A model generated the notes under the pieces. The model did not search any database. It was not told the origin of the DNA and saw nothing but the letters and a program-made list of their open reading frames with translations. A DNA stretch of 64,000 bases from Haloimpatiens massiliensis (GTDB taxonomy: Bacteria; Bacillota; Clostridia; Clostridiales; Clostridiaceae), in the NCBI RefSeq assembly GCF_900184255.1, contig NZ_LT854640.1, positions 1,085,421-1,149,420 on the forward strand, read 5' to 3'. Shown piece by piece: positions 47,362-55,624 of this stretch. The position numbers were made by a program, and so were the translations under genes. Within the stretch, counting starts at the first letter, position 1. Every line of letters begins with the position of its first letter.

Positions 47362-47914
47362 TAATATCCACATCCTTTAATGTGCATTTTAAATTAAAAA
47401 TATATTTTCCACTCTCTAATTGGCTTATATTAGAAACAAATATGTTTGTAAATAAGTTTGTTTCTTTTAAATTATATTGAAATTCTGCAATGTCTTCTCT
47501 CCTATTTCCTTGTGCTTGTATTTGAATATTGTTATTATCCATATTTATGCTCTTAAAATACACATCTTTAGGTATTGAAATATAAATATTATTTATTAAA
47601 TAGCTATTTATACGTCCAGATTTCTTTATAAAATCAGCAATAGGAGAAACTTTTTGTTTATATTCCTCTAAAACCATCAATTTCTCCTGCTGTTTCTCAG
47701 CTTCTTCTAGTTTTTTAATGTTCTGTTTAGAATTTATGTAACTTTCCATAGTTTCAATCTGTTTATTTAATTTAGCAGTTTTTATTAATTTATATCCAGA
47801 TGTTAATGCCATAATAAGAACTAGAACTCCTGCTGCAGCTAATATATAATTTTTTTTATTATTTTTTTCCTTTTCATCATAGGATTCTATTTGGAAAAAG
47901 TTAAAGTCTTTCAT
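47348..47914 (-). CDS. PilN-like assembly protein
   Basis: 188 residues from ATG 47914 behind GGGGGG. The short cytoplasmic N-terminus (MKDFNFFQIESYDEKEKNNK) corresponds to the PilM-binding peptide of PilN. It is followed by one TM segment (ILAAAGVLVLIMALTSGYKL), a coiled coil and a ferredoxin-like periplasmic-type domain (VYFKSINMDNNNIQIQAQGN). It sits between pilM and pilO as usual. Confidence 0.8.
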   Translation of the reverse strand: MKDFNFFQIESYDEKEKNNKKNYILAAAGVLVLIMALTSGYKLIKTAKLNKQIETMESYINSKQNIKKLEEAEKQQEKLMVLEEYKQKVSPIADFIKKSGRINSYLINNIYISIPKDVYFKSINMDNNNIQIQAQGNRREDIAEFQYNLKETNLFTNIFVSNISQLESGKYIFNLKCTLKDVDINENK

Positions 47915-47927
47915 TTTAACCCCCCAT

Positions 47928-48992
47928 TTAAAGTCTAATAGCTGCACCAGCAGCATTTATATAGTCCATTATATTTTCTTGATGTTTGTCCATATTAAAA
48001 TTAGGCATATTATTTATAGAATTAACTGAAATACCTAAACTTTTACTCATATATTTTGCTAAGCCTTTTAACCTTGACCCTCCACCATATATAAATATCT
48101 CCTCTATTGTATCTCCAGAATTTTTCTTTCGATAATATTGTATTATTTTATCTATCTCTACCACAAGATTACTTGTCCATATTTTTCCAAAATCATTTAA
48201 AACTTCTTTTAAAGATCCTTTATCTATTTCTTCATTTAAATTTAAAAGGTTTAATTTTTTTTCTTCTCCTTCTTCCTCAGATATAAATAAATTTTTTGAT
48301 ATGTCTACATCTATATATGAACTGCCAATAGATATAATTCTTGAAAATTCTACATTATAATTTTTAAGTATGCTTATTTCACTATACTCACTACCTATAT
48401 CTATAAATGCAATAGATTTTTCTTTTTCGTATTCTTCTCCATTAATATTACATGTTGCATAAAAAAGTTTGCATATACTATTGCTATTTATGTCTAATGC
48501 CAAAGGTGTAAATTTTAATTCCTTACATAAAGCTAAATACCCTTGTGCAATACTTTTAGGGTATGCAACCACATTTACTCTAGATTTCTCCACATCATTT
48601 TCTATGAAAGTATCCATTATTTTATGTTGAATAATATAATCCTCCGACATTATAGGAAGGTATCTCTCTATTTGAAATTTTATTAAGGCCTCCATGTCCT
48701 TTTCATCTGCAGCAGGTACCAAAATTTCTCTAGTTATAATAGAAGTACTTTTTGATGTAAACACTGCCTTCTTAGTTTTTATATTTTTAAGCTCCAGATT
48801 CTTTTCTAAAACAGCTTTTATTTTTCCAATATCATTTATTTCACCATCATTATAAGAATTTTCAGGTGTCTTTATAGAAAAAGCATTGTTTACACTAATA
48901 TTTTTCTTGTTTACTTTTAAATCTAATATTTTTATGTTTTTTGCTCCTATATCTATAGATAAAATATCGTTTTTGAACATGTTTTTAAACAA
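47928..48992 (-). CDS. pilM: PilM-like actin-fold ATPase
   Basis: 354 residues, start TTG 48992 with GAGGTG upstream (an ATG four codons later is possible). The actin-like ATPase pattern reads LSIDIGAKNIKILDLK (phosphate 1), SIAFIDIGSEYSEISIL (phosphate 2) and EIFIYGGGSRLKGLAKYM (adenosine). It anchors the cytoplasmic side of the pilus machine and binds PilN. Confidence 0.9.
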   Translation of the reverse strand: MFKNMFKNDILSIDIGAKNIKILDLKVNKKNISVNNAFSIKTPENSYNDGEINDIGKIKAVLEKNLELKNIKTKKAVFTSKSTSIITREILVPAADEKDMEALIKFQIERYLPIMSEDYIIQHKIMDTFIENDVEKSRVNVVAYPKSIAQGYLALCKELKFTPLALDINSNSICKLFYATCNINGEEYEKEKSIAFIDIGSEYSEISILKNYNVEFSRIISIGSSYIDVDISKNLFISEEEGEEKKLNLLNLNEEIDKGSLKEVLNDFGKIWTSNLVVEIDKIIQYYRKKNSGDTIEEIFIYGGGSRLKGLAKYMSKSLGISVNSINNMPNFNMDKHQENIMDYINAAGAAIRL

Positions 48993-49177
48993 GTTATCAC
49001 CTCTAACATTTAGAAATATATAATTTTCTTATGTTTAAATACTACTCCTTAAGCATATCCTAATAGTATTCAATAAATTATTACTACTACCATAAGGCTT
49101 ATATTGAAAATTTAATTACTGTATTTTACCAATTTATATTTGACTTTTTCTCTTAAAATTTCAAGTATATTTTTTAA

Positions 49178-49227
49178 TAAAGCACAGCTTTAGATTATAA
49201 GTTTAATATCATCCAAGCTATGCTTTA
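49178..49227 (-). terminator. Hairpin after pilA (partial terminator)
   Basis: On the minus strand TAAAGCATAGCTT pairs with AAAGCTGTGCTTTA, followed by TTAAAAAATAT. It lies 33 bp after the pilin stop and before pilM. Partial termination or RNA protection here would raise pilin above the machine proteins. Confidence 0.55.
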
Positions 49228-49260
49228 CAATGAATCTTGTAGTTAATTTTAACACTATCT

Positions 49261-49683
49261 CTACTTAGCTTTATCAGGATATATCTGCTGCGCCTTATCT
49301 TTATTTTCTCCTATAAGCACCGATACATCACCTTCATTATTTATTTCAACAAAAAACTCGCCTTTAGTGGACTTAGGTTTAGGTACATTTTGAAGTTGCT
49401 CTGCTACCAATTTTCCTTCTTCATCCGCACTTGAACTACTAATTTCAAAATTTTGTCCCCCTTCTTTTAAGCCAATTTCCCCTTTAGTAATCAACATAGA
49501 AGTGGCATTAGCTATTGTTTTAGCACTAGCTATATCTGCATTTGTTTTTGCTTCCTTTTGAGCGCCTCCAAATTTAGGTATAGCAATCAAAGCCAATATT
49601 CCTATAATAGCTATTACTATTATAAGTTCAATTAATGTAAAGCCTTTCTTTTTTGATTTTTTTAAATTTAAACTTGTTTTCAT
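49261..49683 (-). CDS. pilA: Major type IV pilin
   Basis: 140 residues. Prepilin signal KKSKKKGFTLIELIIVIAII: cleavage after Gly14 gives a mature protein with Phe1 and Glu5. The rest of the N-terminal helix is typical, and the short globular domain (about 90 residues) has no cysteines, so no disulphide-bonded D-region. It is third in the pil operon with a hairpin behind it, both consistent with the major subunit. Confidence 0.9.
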   Translation of the reverse strand: MKTSLNLKKSKKKGFTLIELIIVIAIIGILALIAIPKFGGAQKEAKTNADIASAKTIANATSMLITKGEIGLKEGGQNFEISSSSADEEGKLVAEQLQNVPKPKSTKGEFFVEINNEGDVSVLIGENKDKAQQIYPDKAK

Positions 49684-49832
49684 TTTGTATTTATTCCTCC
49701 TTCAATATTATATTTATTTTAAGCTTAGAAGGATTTATCTAAAGTCTAGCTAACTCTCTACTTCATCCTATAAAAAATGGGTATTTTAGCCGCTAAACAT
49801 AGAATAAATCTTTTCATCAGCTTTCTTACTTT

Positions 49833-51044
49833 TTATGCTGGTATGGTTCTAAATACGTCAAACATTGGGAGCATCATGGATATAACTATAAATCCAATTA
49901 TTACACCCATTATTAAAATCATTAAAGGTTCCATCATAGCTGTCATTCTCTTTAGCGCAGTATCTAGCTCCTCATCATAGAAGTTGGCAGTTTTGTCCAA
50001 TATGTCATCTAGTGCACCTGATTCCTCTCCTATACTTATCATAGACATTAGCATGGGAGGAAATAATTTTATTTCCTTAAGAGAATCTGATAGATTTTCT
50101 CCCTTCACTACTCTAGTTTTCACATGTTCCATTCTATTTTCCACCACTTTATTTCCTAAAACTTTAGCAGTGATTTCTATTGACTGAACTAAAGGTATAC
50201 CGCTGTATAGTAATGTGGATAGTGTTCTTGTAAATCTAGCAGTTATTATCTTGGTATTCATGTCCTTAGTTAAAGGATTAGTTAATTTTAAACTATGAAA
50301 AAATAATTTACCATTTTCACTTTTTGAATAAGTCTTTATGAAAAAAATAGCTGCTGTAATTATCAATATTATCATATACCAATTTTTCCTTATGCCCGAG
50401 CTTATGGCTAAGGAAATTCTAGTTGGCAGTGGCAGTTGGATTCCACTACCCTGAAACATCTCTATAAATATTGGCATTATAAAAGTTACTAAAAAAGTTA
50501 CTATACCTATGGACAATACCCCCAGTATTATAGGATAAAGCATAGCATTTTTGATTTTATTGTTTATCTTGTTTTCTCTTTCGTAATGAGCTGCCATTCT
50601 TTCCATAATCAATTCTAGCTTACCACTGGTTTCTCCGGTTTCTACCATATTCACTAAAAGTTCTGGAAATATAGCTGGCTGCTTTTTTAAAGCCTCAGAT
50701 AAAGTTATACCCTTTTGTATATCTTCATATACCTGCTTAAGAGCTTCTCTCATTAAAACATTGGAACTTTGCATCTTTAAAGTATCTATGCATGCGGCTA
50801 TATTAGCTCCTGCATTTATCATGGTATGAAATTGCCTGCAAAAAATATATAAATCTCTAGTCTTAATTTTTTTAAGACTTTGAAATACGTCCTTTTCATT
50901 TATTTCAGATATTTCTTCTATACTTATAGGATAATAATTATTATCTTGAATCATTGCCAATACTTCATTTCTGTTAGCACCTTTAAAACTTCCTTCTAAC
51001 TTTTTGCCTTCATTATTCATTACTTTATATTTATAGTTAGGCAT
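49833..51044 (-). CDS. pilC: Type IV pilus platform protein PilC
   Basis: 403 residues with two T2SF domains (about 70-190 and 270-395). Conserved stretches are FCRQFHTMINAGANIAACID, LVNMVETGETSGKLELIMER and a second copy FTRTLSTLLYSGIPLVQSIE with MISIGEESGALDDILDK. It has three or four TM segments. It forms the inner-membrane platform turned by PilB. It starts at ATG 51044 (GAGGTG), 18 bp after pilB. Confidence 0.96.
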   Translation of the reverse strand: MPNYKYKVMNNEGKKLEGSFKGANRNEVLAMIQDNNYYPISIEEISEINEKDVFQSLKKIKTRDLYIFCRQFHTMINAGANIAACIDTLKMQSSNVLMREALKQVYEDIQKGITLSEALKKQPAIFPELLVNMVETGETSGKLELIMERMAAHYERENKINNKIKNAMLYPIILGVLSIGIVTFLVTFIMPIFIEMFQGSGIQLPLPTRISLAISSGIRKNWYMIILIITAAIFFIKTYSKSENGKLFFHSLKLTNPLTKDMNTKIITARFTRTLSTLLYSGIPLVQSIEITAKVLGNKVVENRMEHVKTRVVKGENLSDSLKEIKLFPPMLMSMISIGEESGALDDILDKTANFYDEELDTALKRMTAMMEPLMILIMGVIIGFIVISMMLPMFDVFRTIPA

Positions 51045-51062
51045 ACGTACACCTCATTTTCT

Positions 51063-52739
51063 TTAATCTTTTAAAAAGCTTATATTTAAAAGCTCATCTA
51101 CAGTGGTTACCCCCTGCAAAACTAATTCTTTGCATGAGCTTTTTAAAGTTTTCATGCCTTTTTCTATGCTAATTTCTCTTAATCCCTCTACATCAATACT
51201 TTTAACCATATATTCCCTATGTTCTTTCGTAATTTCCATTATTTCATACACTCCAACTCTACCCATATATCCACTGCCATTACAATAAGTACAGCCTGTC
51301 CCTCTAAATAATTGTAAATTTTCTTGTTCTTTAACACCTATGATATTTTTTTCTAAAGTATTAGCTTTATATTTTTGTTTACAATGTGGGCATATTTTTC
51401 TTACAAGCCTCTGTGATATTACTCCTGATAAAGAACTTGCCACCATGTATGGTTCAATGCCCATATCTATAAGTCTTATAACAGACGATGGAGCATCATT
51501 AGTATGTATTGTGCTTAACATTAAATGCCCCGTTATAGATGCTCTAATGGATATTTCTGCAGTTTCTTTATCCCTTATTTCTCCTATCATGACTATGTCT
51601 GGATCTTGCCTTAATATGGATCTAAGAGATGATGCAAAAGTAAGTCCTACTTTGGGATTTACATTTACTTGATTTACCCCTTCCAGCATGTACTCCACTG
51701 GATCCTCCACAGTTATTATATTTTTTCCGCTGCTATTTATTTCATTTAATAATGTATATAGTGTAGTAGATTTACCACTGCCAGTAGGTCCTGTAACTAA
51801 TATAATTCCGTAGGGGCTCTTTATCATTTTCCCTACTTTTTCTATATCTTCTAAGCGCATACCCAGTTGCTCCTTATGAATCAAAAAATTGCTTCTATCT
51901 AATATTCTAAGCACTGCCTTTTCACCATAAACTGTAGGCAAAGTGGATACTCTAAGATCTATAGGCTTGTCCTCAACTGTAGTTAAAATTCTCCCATCCT
52001 GTGGTACTCTCTTTTCTGCAATATTTAAATCTGCCAATATCTTTATACGGGTAATGAAAGCATTAAAAATATCCCTATTATATTTAAAAACCTCATGAAG
52101 TACTCCATCCACTCTATACCTAACTCTCACATATTCTTCAAAAGGCTCTATATGTATATCACTAGCTTTCATCTTTACTGCATTATTTATAACAGAATCA
52201 ACCAATCTAACTGCAGGCGCATTCTTTATATCATCTATTTTAATAATATCTTCTTGCGTTTTTTGAAAAACATTTTGTTGTTTAGACAAATCTTCTGCTG
52301 CTTTTTTAATATATTGACTAGAATAATACTTGTTTATAGCTTTCTTTATTTCTTCATCCCCAGCTATGTATGGTTCTACTTCACGAGTAGATGATAACCT
52401 TACATCGTCTATAGCAAATATGTTCAAAGGGTCAGACATAGCAACTTTTATCTTTTCATTATCAATGCCAATGGGGAGCAAATTATATTTTAATGCTATG
52501 CTCTCTGGAACCATTTTGACACATTCTTCATCTATACTAATAGAATCTATATATACTCTAGTAATTCCTAACTGCTCTTCTAATGTATTTATTATATCTT
52601 CCTCTGTTACTACATGTTCCTCTATAAGTATTTCACCTAATCTTTTACCAGTACCCTTTTGTTTTTCCAATGCTAATTTAAGCTGTTCGGGATTTATTTT
52701 ACTCTGCTGTAAAAGTAAGTCTCCTAGTTTTTTTTTCAT
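51063..52739 (-). CDS. pilB: Type IV pilus extension ATPase PilB
   Basis: 558 residues from ATG 52739 (GGGAGG). N-terminal MshEN/GspE_N domain (1-150), then the ATPase: Walker A LVTGPTGSGKSTTLYTLLNE, Asp box ITVEDPVEY, Walker B DIVMIGEIRDKETAEI, His box LMLSTIHTND and a C4 zinc site (KICPHCKQ...GCTYCNGSGY). MshEN domains can bind c-di-GMP in some relatives. It is the first gene of the operon, behind a c-di-GMP-II riboswitch. No pilT (retraction) gene is seen in the window. Confidence 0.96.
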   Translation of the reverse strand: MKKKLGDLLLQQSKINPEQLKLALEKQKGTGKRLGEILIEEHVVTEEDIINTLEEQLGITRVYIDSISIDEECVKMVPESIALKYNLLPIGIDNEKIKVAMSDPLNIFAIDDVRLSSTREVEPYIAGDEEIKKAINKYYSSQYIKKAAEDLSKQQNVFQKTQEDIIKIDDIKNAPAVRLVDSVINNAVKMKASDIHIEPFEEYVRVRYRVDGVLHEVFKYNRDIFNAFITRIKILADLNIAEKRVPQDGRILTTVEDKPIDLRVSTLPTVYGEKAVLRILDRSNFLIHKEQLGMRLEDIEKVGKMIKSPYGIILVTGPTGSGKSTTLYTLLNEINSSGKNIITVEDPVEYMLEGVNQVNVNPKVGLTFASSLRSILRQDPDIVMIGEIRDKETAEISIRASITGHLMLSTIHTNDAPSSVIRLIDMGIEPYMVASSLSGVISQRLVRKICPHCKQKYKANTLEKNIIGVKEQENLQLFRGTGCTYCNGSGYMGRVGVYEIMEITKEHREYMVKSIDVEGLREISIEKGMKTLKSSCKELVLQGVTTVDELLNISFLKD

Positions 52740-52843
52740 TTTTCCTCCCATTTCAATACATATTTTACTTTAATTCTCATATTACTTTTATTATATTAGA
52801 CTCTATAATACTTTTCAATAAAAATCAATTAATTATTTTCAAC

Positions 52844-52870
52844 AAAAAAAGGCCTTTGTAATCAAAGGCC
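52844..52870 (-). terminator. Riboswitch-controlled terminator upstream of pilB
   Basis: GGCCTTTG-TAAT-CAAAGGCC followed on the minus strand by TTTTTTT. Its upstream arm overlaps the 3' end of the c-di-GMP-II aptamer, so ligand-bound aptamer and terminator compete. Confidence 0.85.
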
Positions 52871-52932
52871 GGTTGCACTATAAACTCCACATATACAAAG
52901 TGCCCACATAAGTACATGCTTCCTAGTTTCCT
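52868..52932 (-). promoter_or_regulatory. c-di-GMP-II riboswitch controlling the pil operon
   Basis: Read on the minus strand the segment runs GGAAACTAGGAAGC, then GGGCACTTTG, then TAGTGCAACCGGCC. These are the conserved blocks of the class II cyclic di-GMP aptamer. The 3' block flows into a terminator hairpin. By analogy with clostridial pilus operons, binding of c-di-GMP probably disrupts the terminator and turns on pilB-C-A and the following genes. The direction of control is inferred from the overlap. Confidence 0.85.
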
Positions 52933-53309
52933 TTTAAATATGCTTAAGCATATTTATATTAACTTTTACTAATTGTATGTTTTTAATTTTTCTTATATCT
53001 GCCATTTTAAACGTAACTTTTCTTTAATTTCCATATTTATTCTATTATATTAAACTATATTATACTTTTCAATAGTAATATGAATTTTAGTCATATTAAA
53101 AAAATCTCTGATGTTTTCGACATTTTCTGTATATCTTTTTTGAACATTCTCCATAAAATAAAAGAATTTAAATACAACTATAAATTCAAATTATAATTAT
53201 ATTTAAATTCTAATATTTAGTATTTTTTCAAGTAGTAATTAACAACAAATAAGGTCCTAAATTTATCTTTTCTGAGTAACAGCTATCTAGTATTTTTCTT
53301 AAGTAATTG
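52933..53309. other. Pil operon promoter region
   Basis: About 375 bp between the RNase H-like gene and the riboswitch. AT-rich with a TATGCTTAAGCATA palindrome at about 52937-52951. No ORF. The pil transcript must start here. Confidence 0.45.
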
Positions 53310-53957
53310 CTATCTAACATATTTTTTCCAATTTAAACATATCTGAAATAAGCTAACTACATCCTGTTCATTGTAAAGAAGTATTTTTTCCTTTTTTTCC
53401 TGAGGCATTCTATGGATATAATCACTGTCCCTAACTATTTTATTAAAAGTTTTAGCTAGATTTTGTCCACCTATAACTTCTGTTTCTCTATTTATATTAA
53501 ATTCCTTTTCTAAATTTTTAAGTCCTATGCCAGAACCTTTTTTCTTTTCATATTCCTTTTGTAAATCTATTTCTTTAAAATTTTCCCTAATATTAAATTT
53601 TATATTATTTTTTTTAAACAAATAATCTATTACAGTAAAATCATTATTTCCTGCAAAAGTAACTATATGTTTCTTATTTAAAGAACTTTTCATTTTAATA
53701 AAATATTTTTCTGCAATAAAAAGCACCTCTTCTGCATCCCTCTTGTTTTCTATCATATACTGATTTACTACAAGTTCTTCTCTTTCATCATCATAATAGC
53801 TGCATCCGAATACCCCTACACATATAGGCTTTTTATTCACACAATGCTCCAAATCGAAAAATAATGACTTCTTATAGAACTCCTTATCATATTCTATGGG
53901 CAAAAGAAATGCTGTGTCCTTTACAAATATTTTTTCTCGCTTTTCTCTTACAATCAT
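53310..53957 (-). CDS. RNase H-like (YprB-type) exonuclease domain protein
   Basis: 215 residues. DEDD-like residues in SLFFDLEHC, VTFAGNNDFTVIDYLF, EIDLQKEYE and YNEQDVVSLFQI suggest a 3'-5' exonuclease of the RNase_H_2/YprB type, without a polymerase domain. Its start overlaps the stop of the HAD gene by 4 bp (ATGA), so they are coupled. A related protein is at 57737-58534. Confidence 0.75.
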   Translation of the reverse strand: MIVREKREKIFVKDTAFLLPIEYDKEFYKKSLFFDLEHCVNKKPICVGVFGCSYYDDEREELVVNQYMIENKRDAEEVLFIAEKYFIKMKSSLNKKHIVTFAGNNDFTVIDYLFKKNNIKFNIRENFKEIDLQKEYEKKKGSGIGLKNLEKEFNINRETEVIGGQNLAKTFNKIVRDSDYIHRMPQEKKEKILLYNEQDVVSLFQICLNWKKYVR

Positions 53958-54697
53958 TCTACCACTCTTTCTACTAATGCTATATTTTCTCCTGTCATAT
54001 TATAAACTACATCTTTTCTTTCTACGATTATATTTGCTCTTTTCTTTATTTCACTGCTATTTAATACCTTCATAATTAATTCCCTTGTTGGATTTATACA
54101 TACAGGATATCCTACTAGCTGAAACATGGAAAAATCCCCTGAAGTATCACCATAAGCATAACTTTCATTTAAATCTATATTGTATTTTTCTACAAAGTCC
54201 ATTATTGCTTCTTTCTTACTAATACTATCCCACATAGGTGTAACTTCCCCAGTATATATGTCATTTTTTATAGTATATACTGCACCTCGGTAATCGTGAA
54301 ATCCATGTTTTGAAGCCATTTCCCTTACTAATTCCACAGGACTTCCTGATATAGTTATAATTTTATGACCTTTTTCTTTGTGCCACTTTATTCTATCTCT
54401 AGTGTAAGTATACACTCTATCTCCCTTTTGTTCTACTACCTTTTTTGCTATAAATTCAATTTGGGATTTATGCATTCCTTTTATAGCCTCTATATATATA
54501 TTTGCTACTTTTAATAAATAATTATCATAGTTTCCCCTTCTATTATCCCATTTTAGATATTCTGGTCTCACCTCATTATACCATTTTTCAGGCTTTATTA
54601 TTTCATATTTTACAAGCTTTTTAAAAACTTCTGATATTAAACCCTCTCTATATAAAGTTCCGTCTATGTCAAAAAAAGCTGCTATATTTTTTTCCAT
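53954..54697 (-). CDS. HAD-IB family phosphatase (SerB-like)
   Basis: 247 residues from ATG 54697 (GAGGTGG). HAD motifs: AAFFDIDGTLY (motif I, two Asp), ITISGSPVELV (motif II), and YAYGDTSGDFSMFQLVG (motif III, GDxxxD). A helical cap lies at residues 20-95. The IB subfamily includes phosphoserine and lysophosphatidate phosphatases; the substrate cannot be read from sequence. Confidence 0.87.
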   Translation of the reverse strand: MEKNIAAFFDIDGTLYREGLISEVFKKLVKYEIIKPEKWYNEVRPEYLKWDNRRGNYDNYLLKVANIYIEAIKGMHKSQIEFIAKKVVEQKGDRVYTYTRDRIKWHKEKGHKIITISGSPVELVREMASKHGFHDYRGAVYTIKNDIYTGEVTPMWDSISKKEAIMDFVEKYNIDLNESYAYGDTSGDFSMFQLVGYPVCINPTRELIMKVLNSSEIKKRANIIVERKDVVYNMTGENIALVERVVE

Positions 54698-54775
54698 GCC
54701 TACCACCTCTTATAAATTATTTTTACCATAGATTTAAAAAAATTATTAATTGATTCTTAATATATAATAGATAAC

Positions 54776-55150
54776 TTACAAATTATCTATTATATATTCT
54801 CTTATATTACTTAATTGATTTAAAGAAAGCAAATAAAATTCACAACCTAATAAAAAAATATTATCTTGATGATTTCTAACCCACTTAACTTGACATAAGC
54901 ACCAGAATGATGGTTTATTTCCAACCTTCATTAAAAATGATATGAAATCCCCCTCATTAAGCTTAACGATACTTTTAAAACATATGCCAGTTTCAGATAT
55001 ATTTATAGCACTTAAAATAGGTCTCCTTCCATCAAAGTTTTTATATATACTTTCATTGTTCACTAACGGATAATATAGTTCTTGTTTAAAATCTACTCTT
55101 ATATATTTTCTCTTTTCATAAGAATTTTTATTAATAAAATTACCTTTCAT
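54776..55150 (-). CDS. PilZ-domain c-di-GMP receptor
   Basis: 124 residues. The two c-di-GMP-binding motifs are present: RxxxR in KRKYIRVDF (residues 13-21) and D/NxSxxG in AINISETGICF (about 49-59). The remainder is the six-stranded PilZ barrel (WCLCQVKWVRNHQDNIFLLG). It is a single-domain protein just upstream of the HAD/RNase H pair and about 2.3 kb from the c-di-GMP-II riboswitch, so local c-di-GMP control is likely. Its partner is unknown. Confidence 0.85.
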   Translation of the reverse strand: MKGNFINKNSYEKRKYIRVDFKQELYYPLVNNESIYKNFDGRRPILSAINISETGICFKSIVKLNEGDFISFLMKVGNKPSFWCLCQVKWVRNHQDNIFLLGCEFYLLSLNQLSNIREYIIDNL

Positions 55151-55220
55151 GTTTCCCCTCCCAATAATTTATTGCCATACTTATCATTATAATATGGTAT
55201 TGACAAAAAATGAAGTTAAT

Positions 55221-55250
55221 GATAATATTTTATTGAGAACTATTTTCATT
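55221..55250. promoter_or_regulatory. Possible Fur box upstream of feoAB
   Basis: GATAATATTTTATTGAGAAC followed by TATTTTCATT resembles overlapping Fur half-sites (GATAAT, TGAGAA, TTTTCATT). Iron-responsive control of feoAB is expected in this group. The match is imperfect. Confidence 0.4.
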
Positions 55251-55392
55251 CGCATTTACCCGACAATTATATTCTATGTTGCTTCCATATTATGCAAACT
55301 GAAGTAACTGTAGTTATACCAAGATAAATACTTTTAATGTTTAGGTAAAAGATTATCTAAGTATTAAAATCACTTGATAAGGAGGTCACAGT

Positions 55393-55617
55393 ATGTGTTT
55401 ATGTGATTTAAAGCCTGGTAAAACAGCTTATATTAATAATATTAGTGGAAATGAAAAACTTACAAAGAGACTTTTAGCTTTAGGTTGTATAGAAGGAACT
55501 GAGGTATTGTTAAAAAGAACCGCTCCTTTAGGTGATCCTCTAGTAATTAATTTTAGAGGCTTTGACTTAGCTATAAGAAAAAAGGATGCTAAAAATATAA
55601 TAATTAAGGAGGACTAA
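55393..55617 (+). CDS. feoA: Ferrous iron transport protein A
   Basis: 74 residues, SH3-like FeoA fold: LKPGKTAYINNISGNEKLTK, RLLALGCIEGTEVLLKRTAP, DPLVINFRGFDLAIRKKDA. It probably modulates FeoB. AAGGAGG precedes the ATG, and feoB follows after 7 bp. Confidence 0.95.
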   Translation: MCLCDLKPGKTAYINNISGNEKLTKRLLALGCIEGTEVLLKRTAPLGDPLVINFRGFDLAIRKKDAKNIIIKED

Positions 55618-55624
55618 ACACCTG

